In this document: positions 1 to 12,141 of the stretch, in pieces | How the letters are laid out: the number at the start of each line of letters is the position of its first letter | Numbering within the stretch: the first letter of the stretch is position 1 | NCBI GenBank assembly: GCA_029582155.1 | Contig: CM055897.1 | Location: 9,405,501-9,469,500 of the forward strand | DNA: 64,000 bases | Reading direction: 5' to 3' | Source: Panopea generosa | Taxonomy: Eukaryota > Mollusca > Bivalvia > Adapedonta > Hiatellidae | Made by a program: the position numbers and the translations under genes | The notes under the pieces: generated by a model | Databases searched by the model: none | Told to the model about the DNA's origin: nothing | The model's input: the letters and a program-made list of their open reading frames with translations, nothing else

Positions 1-600
1 TAATCATTCGAGGCGAACCTGATAAATTTTAGACTATCAGGCATTAACATGGTATTCTATTTATCATCATTATATGCGTGTTTTATCTTTATTTAAAAAA
101 AATAACAACTGAATTTAGCCCAGCAAACAAACGTATGTGTATATATCTGCAGTAAATGCACCCGAAAATAGTTTCAAATTTGATTGATGAAATTAAAACA
201 AGAAAAATACATTTTTTATGAAAACTATTCAGCTCGGTTATAATTATTACATGTAGTTTATATAAATTATATTGATATAATAAACAGTTTAAAATGTTTA
301 AACAAGGGTTTAGCACGATGCAAAAAACAATGTCATCATCAAATTGTTTGTTGCTACAAGATAAACCTTCCCTGCCAATAAAACTGGAGTTTGTCCAACT
401 CCTGCTTTATTATATAGAATTATACATATTGATATGATAAAAATGTTTCATTGTACCATGAAGTGTGACCTGTTGTGAGATCAATTACAACTATTCAGTA
501 GTAACAGTTTACAAACATTCTTGGATATAAATCTTGAGATAACGGAAGAGGAGCTAATGGGCTTTATTATATTCCTAAAAATGAATAACATACATAGAGA

Positions 601-754
601 AGAACTTTGATAGCTCAAACCTGATGTGACTTGACAAAATAGTTCAAGTTAATGGTTGTTTGAGCCAATATGTATACATCGAAAAAGGAATTCGGCTGTG
701 ATCATATAAGTAGTTTGAGATATATGTGGTGTTCGAGCCAACGAAGTTCTACTG
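601..754. mobile_element. Foldback MITE, copy 3 (left end decayed)
   Basis: The right end GTTCGAGCCAACGAAGTTCT then ACTG|TA is intact; the left end AGAACTTTGATAGCTCAAAC has lost its first bases. Same family as the element at 6666-6861. Confidence 0.55.
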
Positions 755-1072
755 TATCTTGAAAAAAGAATTAAGACAACTTTTACAAAATGATATAACT
801 ACTCCAAGTTCATCGTTAATTATATCAACATCAACAGTATTCTGGATATATAGACTGACGTTGTATATAATTAAAACTATATCAATTGCAAAATATTGTC
901 AGTAACTACATGTATGTATTTAAGAGTATTGAACAGTGGTTTGCAATAAAAAATAAACGAAAAGTTTAATTTGCAATATGTAATAAATAAATTATTCAAC
1001 TGAATTTTTCCATTAATGAAAAATAATTCTCTCATTATTTGGAAATGAAGAAGAGTCACCTGGGGACTGACG

Positions 1073-1211
1073 TCACTTGTGACACCCCACTTGCAGAGAA
1101 CTCCTGAATCATTTTCAGTACTTGTATCAACTGTTGAATTAACGCCATTACATTCCTTTGGTAGCCTTGTGCTTCTGAATGTACCATTCTCCAGCTTACC
1201 ATTCTCAAAAA
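1073..1211 (-). CDS. Possible C-terminal exon of an unidentified gene
   Basis: A minus-strand frame reads HSEAQGYQRNVMALIQQLIQ then VLKMIQEFSASGVSQV, ending TSVPR and a stop. It looks like an amphipathic helix with protein-like composition. A candidate acceptor ACATTCAG|AAGCAC lies just inside. I cannot name the family, and the neighbouring piece on the same strand at 1690-1591 is frame-broken, so this may be a relic. Confidence 0.22.
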
Positions 1212-1239
1212 AACAAAACAAATACCCACAAAACTAATA

Positions 1240-1419
1240 CAGTAGAACTTGGACTGACAGGACTAAACAATATAGTTAAGGGTAGTTGGATCTAAGTATG
1301 TTCAACATCATACTATACATGTAAATACATCGATATAGGAATCAGCCGGGACCAAATAAGTGGTTCCAGCTATATGTGTTGTTCCAGCCATCCGTGTTCA
1401 AGCCAATGAAGTTCTATTG
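1240..1419. mobile_element. Foldback MITE, copy 1 (pogo/Tc1-like ends)
   Basis: Ends CAGTAGAACTT and AATGAAGTTCTATTG are near-perfect inverted repeats bordered by TA on each side. Length about 180 bp, no coding capacity. The TA target and CAG start suggest a pogo/Tc1-mariner-type non-autonomous element (inference). Confidence 0.6.
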
Positions 1420-2670
1420 TACTTAGACTGTTAATATCATTGTGAAGTTAATAATAAACTTTTAACTTTGTACACAATATATGGACCTAGTGGAGTAGTG
1501 ATAGCAATTATCTCTAGTAGGTTTGTGAAATTAAATATTTAAGTGCTGTTACCAAATCAAACTTCACAGTAAAATATTATTTACATACCATACTGATTTA
1601 AGTTCATATCCAACCTGGGTCACACTGCCTGTTTGTATCTCTCAGGGACAAGGTCTTCATTTCCATGTTCAAATAGCACATTATCAGGTATCAGATTTTA
1701 TTGTCATTTAACAAACAATTTTTCATGGGTTTGAGGTTCGGGTAGGAAATTCTGTCCCGAGGGAATCTTTTGAACTCTATGTGACCTAAAACAGATGTCA
1801 GTTGGTCTTACTTGAAACAATAATCAGTTTTGTACAAAATGTAAATTTTTGTAAATAATATCATTTTTATTAACCTGTATAAACATGTATCATACATGAC
1901 GTATGTAATATGATAACTGTAATAAATTGTTATGTGTGATATGTATATATATGATGAGAACTGTGTAATAAAGTATACATGTATGATAAAATACTAGTAT
2001 GTATATGTGATGATTAATGTGTAATAAATTATGTAAGAGATTAATATTTTGTGTTGTTTGCTTAATTACCATTTTATTAAGGTTGATTAATAAAACAGTT
2101 TGTAAACAAGAAGGTCTGTGGTCATTCTACTGAACTGATTAGATACCATAGTCATAAGTTGTACACTTAAGACCATAATGAATTAATTGCTAGGTTATCA
2201 TCCACGCCCACTCCCTTATTTTCATGCCGCCCCAATCCTTTTTATTTTCATAAAAAAATAAATTTTTAAAAAAAACAACAAAAAAATAAATAAAAAAAAA
2301 TAAAATCCCCCCACCTCCTTCTTTATAAGAAAATTACGGATGATAATCTAGCAATTAATTTATAATGGCCTAAATTTTGTGGACAACCGTTAGTCTGATA
2401 ATCACTTTTCTTGGTCAGGGGCGGTATTAATTTGATGGAAGCACCAAGCTTTATTAAATTATTTGATTCTGAAGTAATTATTTATTGAATGTAATAATGA
2501 TCCCTTTCATAATAATCATGGGCAAGTCTCTGAGGAGAGTCCATGAACACTTACCATGCACAATATCAGCTGTAGGTCTCTTAAATGTGAGCTCTATTTG
2601 GTCAAAGGTTCATGTCGTAGTGGTTCATCTTTAGTCCAGCTTCTGACATTTATAATATTTTTCATCTCAC

Positions 2671-2842
2671 TTTATTTTAGCTTGATTGTGAAGTAATCAC
2701 TGAAGAGTCTTACTTATTCGGTAAAACCAGTACTGAATGCTGTTTTTGAGAGACCAATAGGTTGAGCTGGGGATCGAACCTGCAACATCTGATCTGGCGT
2801 GAGTTGCCAACACTATCCATAGCACTATAGCCCTACTGTTTC
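2671..2842 (-). mobile_element. tRNA-derived SINE, family A
   Basis: Reverse copy: TTATTTTAGCTTGATTGTGA tail, CCAGTACTGAATGCTGTTTT, GAGCTGGGGATCGAACCTGC (B box), head near AGCACTATAGCCCTACTG. Confidence 0.7.
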
Positions 2843-3334
2843 ATTTGTTTGTGGAACAGAAGTTTTAATTTCAATTGCACTTTATTAAGAGTTCAATACA
2901 TTATGTTGTATATAGTCCTAAGACCTTTGATAAGTTTGAAAACCAAATCATTATAAAGCAATTGCCTTTTAATTGTGAAAAAGTATTATTTTTGGCTGGA
3001 TTTTAACCAAACTTGGTGTAGATTTGATGATCTAAGAGTTAATCATCTATGTGAGTTCAAAAACATTCTCAAGGAATTCTGATAATTATAACATCTGTGA
3101 AAATTTGTTCATGATCCAATGAAAATATAAATACTAGTATGCCTAGAGTATGCACAACCTTGTTAATGGAAAATATGTACATGTAACAGATGCTGTAACT
3201 GTTTTAGCTAGCAATTCAGGAAGGTGATTAAAAACAGAAACAAAGGTTATATTCAGATAATTAATTCAACATTTTATTTTCATTCTTTCATCAACAATAT
3301 TATAATCATGAAAATAATAGAACTGAACCCAAGA

Positions 3335-3800
3335 AAACAAGCTTCAGGTACAATAAAACATAAAAACAAGCTACATGTACGTTATAAACATAAAAACAAG
3401 CTACAGGTACATTAGAAACTTAAAAACAAGCTACAGGTACATTAGAAACTTAAAAACAAGCTACAGGTACATTATAAACATATAAACAAGCTACAGGTAC
3501 ATTATGAACTTAAAAACAAGCTACAGGTACATCAGAAACTTAAAAACAAGCTACAGGTGGTACATTATAAACATAAAAACAAGCTACAGGTACATTATGA
3601 ACTTAAAAACAAGCTACAGGTACATTATAAACTTAAAAACAAGCTACAGGTACATTATAAACATAAAAACAAGCTACAGGTACATTATAAACTTAAAAAC
3701 AAGCTACAGGTGGTACATTATAAACATAAAAACAAGCTGCAGGTACATTGTAAACATAAAAACATAAAAACGTGCTACAGTTACATTATAAACATAACAA
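3335..3800 (+). repeat. 30-bp minisatellite (about 15 copies)
   Basis: Unit AAAAACAAGCTACAGGTACA plus TTATAAACTT, with occasional 3-bp extensions. Open frames of 60-95 codons here are decapeptide-period artefacts (NLKTSYRYII). Each unit contains CTACAG|GTACAT, which looks like a 5' splice site, but no parent exon is recognised. Confidence 0.9.
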
Positions 3801-3939
3801 GAAATGTCACTGTTAAGTGTCAAATGTCCCAAAATGGTCTGTGAAAAATAACAATATATGATTTAATAGGTAGCGATGTATCCATGAATATCAAGAGTAA
3901 CAGACTAATGTTTCAGACTAGACATGCAATTTCATGTTT

Positions 3940-5160
3940 TTTTACATTAAAGCATGACCTTGACCTTTGTGTAACCTTGACCTTGACATCTGATGTAAAG
4001 TTTGGGTATTTCAACAGTTAAATAAATACAGGTGAAACATCATGACATGCTGATCACTTGTGTCAAGCTATTTTAAAATCCCTAAATGTAAGTTACACAT
4101 CAATTGTTGATCAATTGATAAATTGAGCCAAGTGTTTTTGAAATCCATCCATGTATGATAAAGTTAAAGGACATACTTGAAATCTCAAACAGGTCTAAAC
4201 ACATCTAAACGCAAAAGCTTAACCTGGGTGTGTACAGACAAAAAATTAAGTCTTAAAGGGCCATTACTCTGCAAAAATGCAACCCAGAGTTATGTTTTTT
4301 GTCTCTGTGTGTTTCAATGATTATGGTGAACACACATGCAAAGTTTCATTCATATCCAATGAGTGGTTGCATAGATATCTTACGTGATAAAAAAATTTAA
4401 CCTGAAAAATTAAGTAAAAAAAGGGCCATAACTAAGCCAAAATGCAACCAAGAGTTATGGTTTTTGTGTCTGTGTGTTTCAATGATGATGGTGAACACAC
4501 ATGCAAAGTTTCATTCATATCCAATGAGCGGTTGCATAGATATCTTACCTGATAAAAATATTTAACCTGAAAAATTAAGTCGAAAAGGGGCCATAACTGT
4601 GCCAAAATGCAATTGAGAGTAATGGTTCTTGTCTCTGTGTGTTCCATTGATGATGGTGAACACACATGTGAAGTTTCATTCACATTGAATGAGTGGTTGC
4701 ATAGATATCCTAAACTTAAAAGCAACTAAACGCAAAGTTTAACCTTGGTGTCTAAGTCTAAAAAGAGCCATAACTGTGCCAAAATGCAATCCAGAGTTAT
4801 GGTTCTTGTCTCTGTGTGTTCCATTGATGATGGTGAACACACATGTGAAGTTTCATTTACATCCAATGAGTGGTTGCATAAATATCTTAAACTTTAACGC
4901 AACTAAATACAAAGTTTAACCTTGATGTCTAAGGCCTTAACTGTGCCAAAATGCAATCCAGAGTTATGGTTCTTATCTCTCTGTGTTCGATTGATGATGG
5001 TTAACACATATGCAAAGTTTCATTGACATCTAATGAACGGTTGCATAGATAACTGAAACTTAAACGCAAAAGTTTAACCTTGGTGTCTACAGACGACGCT
5101 GACAATGTCGGGGTCATGACAATAGCTTTCCTTGGACTTCGTCCCGGTGAGCTAATAAAA
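3940..5160. repeat. Degenerate 155-bp tandem family, bivalve-type dispersed repeat
   Basis: At least five copies of a unit with GCCATAACTCTGCCAAAATG, GAGTTATGGTTTTTGTCTCT, GGTGAACACACATGCAAAG and AATGAGTGGTTGCATAGATA. It ends near CAGACGACGCTGACAATGTC and a GAGCTAATAAAA tail. Related single units lie at about 10960-11130. I recognise the style from bivalve genomes; function and class are unknown. Confidence 0.75.
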
Positions 5161-5477
5161 ACAAAGGTAAACAGAAAAATATTATACATTACATTAACTT
5201 GATATTAATAATATTATCTGAACAGTTACTATCCAGTGTGCATTGTTCTCTGAAACAGGCTCCCACCTGAGGTAGTCAGCCCGCCCTCGAAGGATTCGAG
5301 TCGGACCTAGGAAATTTGGTGTCATCTAGTTTAACCGTTAATGTTTTTACCTTCTTTTAATATCACTGTACAAAATGAACTTTTTATATGTAAAAAGCTG
5401 ATCCAACTGCTGCAAGTGCTCAGTATTTAAACCACATCACAAGAATACTCTTCCAGACGGATGCGATTACTAGAAAA

Positions 5478-5525
<48 letters not shown>

Positions 5526-6299
5526 AGTACCGGTATGCAGTACGAAATCTCAATGTAATCAATCTAAGCAATATTTATCCTGTGTAACTTTATATTAAGC
5601 ACATTATGAAGGTCATATGAAGGTAACAATAGCTTGTCACGCAATGCCATCTCTGGTAGGATAAATGCTACAACTGTGTTAAATATATCCAATTCTTCCA
5701 TTTTAATATGATAATAAGAAAAAAAATTGAAATTATTGGGATATACCAGTAGTAAAAAACTATAGCCTGTACCTTCATTAATGCATTAAGGAGACTTTGG
5801 AGGATTTCTACAAACAGATAATGCTTAATTCTTTTTAAGAACACATAACTGGTCAGAAATATGGACACTTTACAAGTCTGCCACTGCTGGTACATGTAAC
5901 ATACAAGTAACACTGAAAGCAATACAAAACTTCTCTACCTATGAGCTGGTAGCAACTACAATTTTTGTATGACTGAAAAAATAAAATGACCTGCATTACA
6001 TGTATCTCCTTATTTTCCCCTATCCACAGTATAGTTTCACAAACCTAGCATGGATACTTTTTAATCATTTGGGACAGACAGAGGGGTACTAAACCCTTCA
6101 GTTCCCTCTGATGATACTGGTAGGGGACTAACTAGTATATAATCATGAAGGTATGATGGGAAGGCTAGTCATTCAGCTATTTAATTCTATGTCTCCCTGG
6201 GGGTGACTGATCATATTTGTCAAATGTGAACTTTCAATTTACATACAGTGTATAGGGATGTTACTGCGATCTGCTAGGTAGTTAGCCAGTACTAGACAC
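5161..6299. other. Non-coding DNA, nothing recognised beyond the GAT tract
   Basis: AT-rich sequence without coherent open frames. 6300-6500 contains a decayed relative of SINE family B (GAGCTAGCTCGGCCCAGC near its end). Confidence 0.5.
5478..5524 (+). repeat. (GAT)n microsatellite
   Basis: About 15 uninterrupted GAT triplets. No coding context. Confidence 0.9.
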
Positions 6300-6665
6300 A
6301 CCTTGTCTCTACAAGTCACTGACTACTTCCCCAAATATTCAGAGGTGGGAGATTCATGGCTGCAGAACCAAAGTTTATGGCCAATCAAACAGAGACTCAG
6401 GTCAGACGGAGTATTTGAACTCACAACCCCTAGACTGACATTCAGATGTTACCGACTTGAGCTAGCTCGGCCCAGCTTCCTGTTATGTGTTCTGTTGGCC
6501 AGTTTAAACAAACTTCAATGAGTGCATAGGGTTCAATTATTTTTTAGGCGAAATATGTTTATGGATATTAAAATATGCAAACTATATCTAATAATATGCC
6601 TGTATAATATTTTAATCATTACATCAAAATATGGTAAATCGGAACAAAAACAGTACAATAAAATA

Positions 6666-6861
6666 CAGTAGAACTTTGTTGGCTCGAACACGGGTGGCTG
6701 GAACACCATAAATAGATCAAACCACTTATCTGATCTTGGTCGATTCCAATTCAATGTACATACATGTATGGTATGATGTTGACAAATACTTGGCTCAAAC
6801 AACCGTTAACTCGAACTATTTTGTTTAGTCCCGTTGGGTTCGAGCCATGGAAGTTCTACTG
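6666..6861. mobile_element. Foldback MITE, copy 2
   Basis: Starts CAGTAGAACTTTGTTGGCTC and ends GAGCCATGGAAGTTCTACTG, flanked by TA. The same family as the copy at 1240-1419; internal segments resemble the ends again (GGCTCGAAC / GTTCGAGCC). The arms account for the short open frames on both strands here. Confidence 0.72.
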
Positions 6862-6959
6862 TACCTACAATTTCACTAGTTGTAAGAATACAGTCATGTT
6901 ACTAAAGCGATGTTCGTCACAAAAACCTGAGTTACCAACAGTCACGCTCCTATCTTAAA

Positions 6960-8489
6960 GATATTTTATTACAAGATGGGGAAAAAAAAATGTAAACAAA
7001 CAGACAACAAGAAATGTATATATACACAGGCATTTATACTTGTAACTGCATTCAACAATACGGTATCACAAACAGAGCTTTTTATTCAAAACTTAACATT
7101 TAAAAAGAACCTAATCATTTCTATTAAACCTTCAACATGGCCCTTTTAACATTGTACATTAATAAACCAGGCATTTTGCTACCCACAAAAATCTAAAATA
7201 TCACTTTGTTATTTACAGTACTTTGAAGAGAAAGAAAATCCCATACATTAGAAAAAATCTAAACCAATGCTTTAAGTATGCTTGTGCAAATTTTTACGAC
7301 ATAAAATAAAATATCAACTTAATGCTTGGTTATAATAAATTTATAATAAAATATTATATACTGTATTCACCTCATTAAGCTACGACTTAATTCTCATGGA
7401 AACGATGAGCTGAATATCATAAACTACTGCACCTCAGAAGTTCACACAAAAAGTTTGAACAGAAACTGCCAGTACAGATGAATACATTAGAGAATAATTA
7501 ATAATTTAAATAAAAAATTAAGTCTTTTGGTAAATTGGTGCAAAAAGTGAGGGTGGACTTGAAAATTTATTTAAGATGAAGGAGACGGCTATAAGGGAAC
7601 ATAATGTCTGGGATCATATACATGTAGTTTAACCAGTTCATAATAAATTCAATATTAAAAATAATATACAAAATCTCATAAGATGCGACATTGTGAATTT
7701 TAAACTAGACACGCTGAATGGAAGCAGAAATATTTAAGCAGGCACAAATCTCTAACCGGGTTACATTACTTGTTATCAATACATGTATATACCAACCAAT
7801 CAGAGCATAAAGGTGCTACATACCTACATGTTTCATATATACATATCCCCTTTATGCTCCAAGAGGCAAATATGTATTACATTCAGATTATAACTGATAT
7901 AATTAACTTATAAGTGTTCAAACAATAAAATCATTCACAAAGTTTATACAGTATTCATTACATCAGTGGAAGTTTACATTACCAAGATATAAAACAAAAG
8001 TGACAACAAACAACATGTAGTTCAACATGTAGTTTGGTCTAATAAATTAAAAAAAGTTGGAGGGTCGGAAGTGGGGTGGGGGGAGCTCTCATTCAACACA
8101 TGTTATGTTGTACTAGGTCATTTACCTCATATAAATTTGATATGAAATGATAAAAAGTCCCAAAAATATGTCTTGACTCAATCATGGGTATCATTTGTTG
8201 ACTTTATGTACCAAATGTTTATAATTATAAATATAAACAAGAATCTTAGAAAAGGCTTGCTGGTAAATGTTTAAGAATCAAAAGCAGAATTTCATCAGGT
8301 GATGAAAAACATTTAATATACACTGAGAAACTTTAAAAACGCAATACTCCAATTGGGCATAGTCTTTGATGAGTTGGGTAGATGCATTAAGGCTTGTCAG
8401 CCGCAACTGAAAAACTCTAATGAACTTTCCCACGCCTTGGATCAGGAGTGGATCTACATTTCTCAACACTGTAAATAATGTGCTTTTAA
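6960..8489. other. Non-coding DNA, nothing recognised
   Basis: AT-rich, no convincing exon, RNA gene or repeat boundary. A distal 3' UTR of ZFYVE1 reaching this far is possible but unsupported. Confidence 0.4.
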
Positions 8490-8709
8490 CCCTTTACTTC
8501 ATATAAACGCCTTTGGACTACCTCTAATATTGAAAGCATTAATTCACCACATATCAGCAATGGGTGAATTATGTTTATATTAACTGACAGAGTGGAAAAC
8601 AGTGCAGGAAGTGTTCAGATTGCTCGTAACGAGCACTTGCACTTCCTGCACTGTTTTCAAAGACCTTCTGTGATTGGTGCAGGAAAACGTGTATCTATGG
8701 AGTAAAGGG
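8490..8709. mobile_element. TTAA-flanked MITE with long internal hairpin, copy 1
   Basis: Bordered by TTAA on both sides; ends CCCTTTACTTCATA and TATGGAGTAAAGGG are inverted repeats. TTAA targets and CCC...GGG ends are typical of piggyBac-type elements. Inside, GAAAACAGTGCAGGAAGTG and CACTTCCTGCACTGTTTTC form a 19-bp stem around a 24-nt centre. No coding capacity. Confidence 0.78.
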
Positions 8710-11700
8710 TTAACAGGCTGATATGTGTTGCCTGCATTCCTGTAAATGGCAGTTACAACCGCTACTAATTGCAAAGGTGACTTAGAGTAGTTGCTGTTTG
8801 AAGAGTTAATTCTCAGAAAATTGATAATATTTTCCAATAAAATTCATTCACTTTGAATGAGTGCACACATTTTTATGGCAACCTAGAGCAAACATCACAT
8901 GAAACTTATGACTGTGACGTTACACCACCAATGAAATGCAAACTGATACTTTTTAGCTCCACCCAGATGCAAATGTTTTTCGTTGGAAAATGAAATGCAA
9001 TTGATCAATATAGTTCATTTAGACTAATTGTAGTAGAAATTGTCAAAACACTTTGTATATAAATATATAAACTTATGCAAATTCTATTTTTCAAAATGAA
9101 AAATACACTACTCAATACACCGAAATATTATCTGTTATATATGGCATGAAATGATACCATCCAAACAGATCACCTCTACTATATTTAGTATTTAATCTTA
9201 TATCAACCAAGTTTCATTACAATGAAATACCCACAGAATACTTGTACATGACATAAACGTGACAAAATGATCGACTTATGACAGCTTTCCCATGATATCT
9301 ACACATGACCAGAAGCAGGTAAATATGAACTTTTTTCTATTTCATGTATAATTTTTTAATTGAACATTACAAATTTTATAATAATTTCTTGTAATACAGT
9401 GAATAAAACTTTACATCTACTATGCATACCTGATTTATTTAGATAAGCTGCATCCGCTGATTAGCAGTATACTGTGAATTTATTAACTTTTGTTGGTATT
9501 AATTTTCATTGTTTTTGATTCAAGGACATATATGCGGGGTCTTAATTTCCTTGAAAATGAATTTTATAAAGAAGTGTTTGAGTGCGATCTTTGAATTCAA
9601 GTATTTCCATTACATAACATGCTTTAATTACTGATCTGTATCAGTATTAAGTCACTGCCTGCACCAACACATGTGATATAAATGCTCTTCGCAACATGGG
9701 GTGATCATGCAGTCTCGCAACATGAGGGAAACCGTGTGGAGTGGTATCAAGTAGCCGGTGCTTTGGTGTTTGATCATAATGTTATGAAAACAACAATTGG
9801 AGAAGACGTGTCACAAAATGAAGAGGTAAGAGGTAACTTGTTATAAATATTTATGCCTCATTGGCAAAAGAAGAAATATAAACACAATAGCCTAATAGGC
9901 TATTTTTAATTAAATACTAGAAATCTGTATCGTATTTATTCGCACAAAAATTTTCTCTTAAAAATAGCTACTGGAAACAATGCTGTAAAAATATGTCACA
10001 CTGAAGTAAAATGACTTTCCACAGTGATGAAAATAAAATGTATTCGAGTAAACACATGACCTCTGATATTGACATGCATGTTCTATGTAATGAAACGGAT
10101 GAAATAGTAATACAGTTTCTGTATTTTAACTAAACTTTTAACAAATTTAATTTTAACTTTCAATAGATCTAATAGCTTAATGCGCACACTAAATAGAAAA
10201 AAGAGGATAACATATAGATCTAGCTAAGAAATGTAGGTCTACTTTCAGGTACAGGTAAATGCTTTGCAGTTTGGATGTAAAAAAAAAATAATATCCACAG
10301 CCATTTCGTTGTGATTTAATTTCGTTGTCGAGGTCCCCCACAAAATCAACGAAAATTAGTACCCCATGAAAATTAATGATTTCACAGTAAATTAAACAAA
10401 TGTCAGAAGTGAAAATCATGCATTTATGCTTAGGAATGAATTTTATTTGCTGGACGTTCATGTGATACGAGTTTATAGGTGACATGTGCAAAATAAAATA
10501 ACCCATAGGGGTTCAGGTAAATTTTACTTTTTATATGTAAGTTCATATCCCATGAATGTTTCTGCAAATGAATTTTATTCCTTATATTTATATCTACACC
10601 ACCATGTCCAGTTTCTCAATTATCGAGTGCCGATACACCAGGAAATTATGTGTTGCATCCTTAAGTTAAAATTAGTGAATGGAACAACAGAAGTCTCACC
10701 TATTGTACTTTTCCTGTTGCTTCAAGATATCAAAAAGATTAATAATAATTATGACATTTTAGATGTTATAATAATTGACTATCAAAATTATCCAAATAAA
10801 TATGTGTCAGCCTTACTGTTACTAATTGTTTAAAGTTGTATTCAAAAAGTCATATCAATAACTAAAAATTGTTTTCAAAGGAAATGTAGATCTCCCTAAT
10901 GTCCTCTTTTAACATATTTAGGAATTTCATAGACAAAAAAAATATATTTAAAAATCAAAGAGACATAACTGTCTTAAAACAAACATCAGACTATAAAGCC
11001 ACAACTATTTGGGTAATTAGATATCATTTATTACCTTCTACAAAGTTTCATGAAAACCCAATGAATGGTTAGGAGATGAATAGCTTACCTGATTTTTATT
11101 TTAAAACATTGAAAGGGGCATTACTCTAACTTTAAAATCATTGGACCTGAATAACAGGATAAGATGGACAACTATACTTCATACTGATACTTCCTAACTC
11201 AGGCACTGAACACTCCAACATGATATTACAGAGGCCAACAAAAGCTGAAAGAACTTCTCCCTGTCTTATAGACTAAAAGCAATGTTTAAATGCAATTTAT
11301 TTATCTTTTTAACAATATTTCAAATCAATTTTATTTTAGAAAAACTACTGCCCATACACTGTCATGTAACATCTTAAAGAAAATTTAAATATCTGCAATA
11401 CTTGTTTCTTCAAGTTCATCTTCAAAAGAGAGTGTTGCAGATAATCAAAACTAAACATCAAAAAATACAAAACCGCTAATCCTAAAATTTAACAGAAATG
11501 TCCGAGATGAGATCTTAAGCACATTACATGTCCCTTGGACTACAAGTACAGACCTTAATCTCAAAGTAATGAGACAGATCTTCGATTTTTATTATGACAA
11601 GCTAAATATACAACTCATGAAATTTCTTATATGGTTATTTTGAGTTCTTAGTCATGCCAAATTTACCTGGACAGCATAGATTCTTTGATCTCTGAAGAAG

Positions 11701-11882
11701 CAAATGAAAATATAAATAAAACATGGTTTATTTAAATAGTTCAAACAGGTATTTTCAATACATTTGTATGACATTGAGTAAGACCAGTGAAATCCTAGGG
11801 TCCATATTATTCAGTGCCGGGTACTTCCAACTTGATTTGTGGAGTCATTAAGGATTCTCTTAAACTGATCTTAGCAATTTAA
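8710..11882. other. Non-coding DNA with one dispersed-repeat unit
   Basis: No exon recognised on either strand. 10960-11130 is a single unit of the family seen at 3940-5160. Confidence 0.4.
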
Positions 11883-12141
11883 CCCTTTACTTCATAAATA
11901 TGCCTTTGAACACCCAATATAGACGCCTTTAGACACCTCTAATATAGACGCCTTTGGACACCTCTAATATAGAAGGCTTTTGAATGATTGGGTTAAATTA
12001 TGTTTATATTAACTGACAGAGTGGAAAACAGTGCAGGAAGTGTTCAGATTGCTTGTTACGAGCAATCTGAACTCTTCCTGCACTGTTTTCAAAGGCCTTC
12101 TGTGATTGGTGCGGTAAAACGTGTATCTATGGAGTAAAGGG
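11883..12141. mobile_element. TTAA-flanked MITE with long internal hairpin, copy 2
   Basis: Same ends and TTAA borders as the copy at 8490-8709. The hairpin is longer: GTTCAGATTGCT pairs with AGCAATCTGAAC inside the shared outer stem. A 24-bp segment (CCTTTGGACACCTCTAATAT type) is triplicated at 11900-11970, which accounts for the extra length. Confidence 0.78.

Noticed and set aside
481..600. Plus-strand ITEEELMGFIIFLKMN, reminiscent of a piggyBac-type transposase helix
   Set aside because: Too short and isolated; no DDD region or further similarity nearby.
3224..3844. Open frames of 63-95 codons with decapeptide periodicity
   Set aside because: Produced by a 30-bp tandem repeat; two frames are open equally well.
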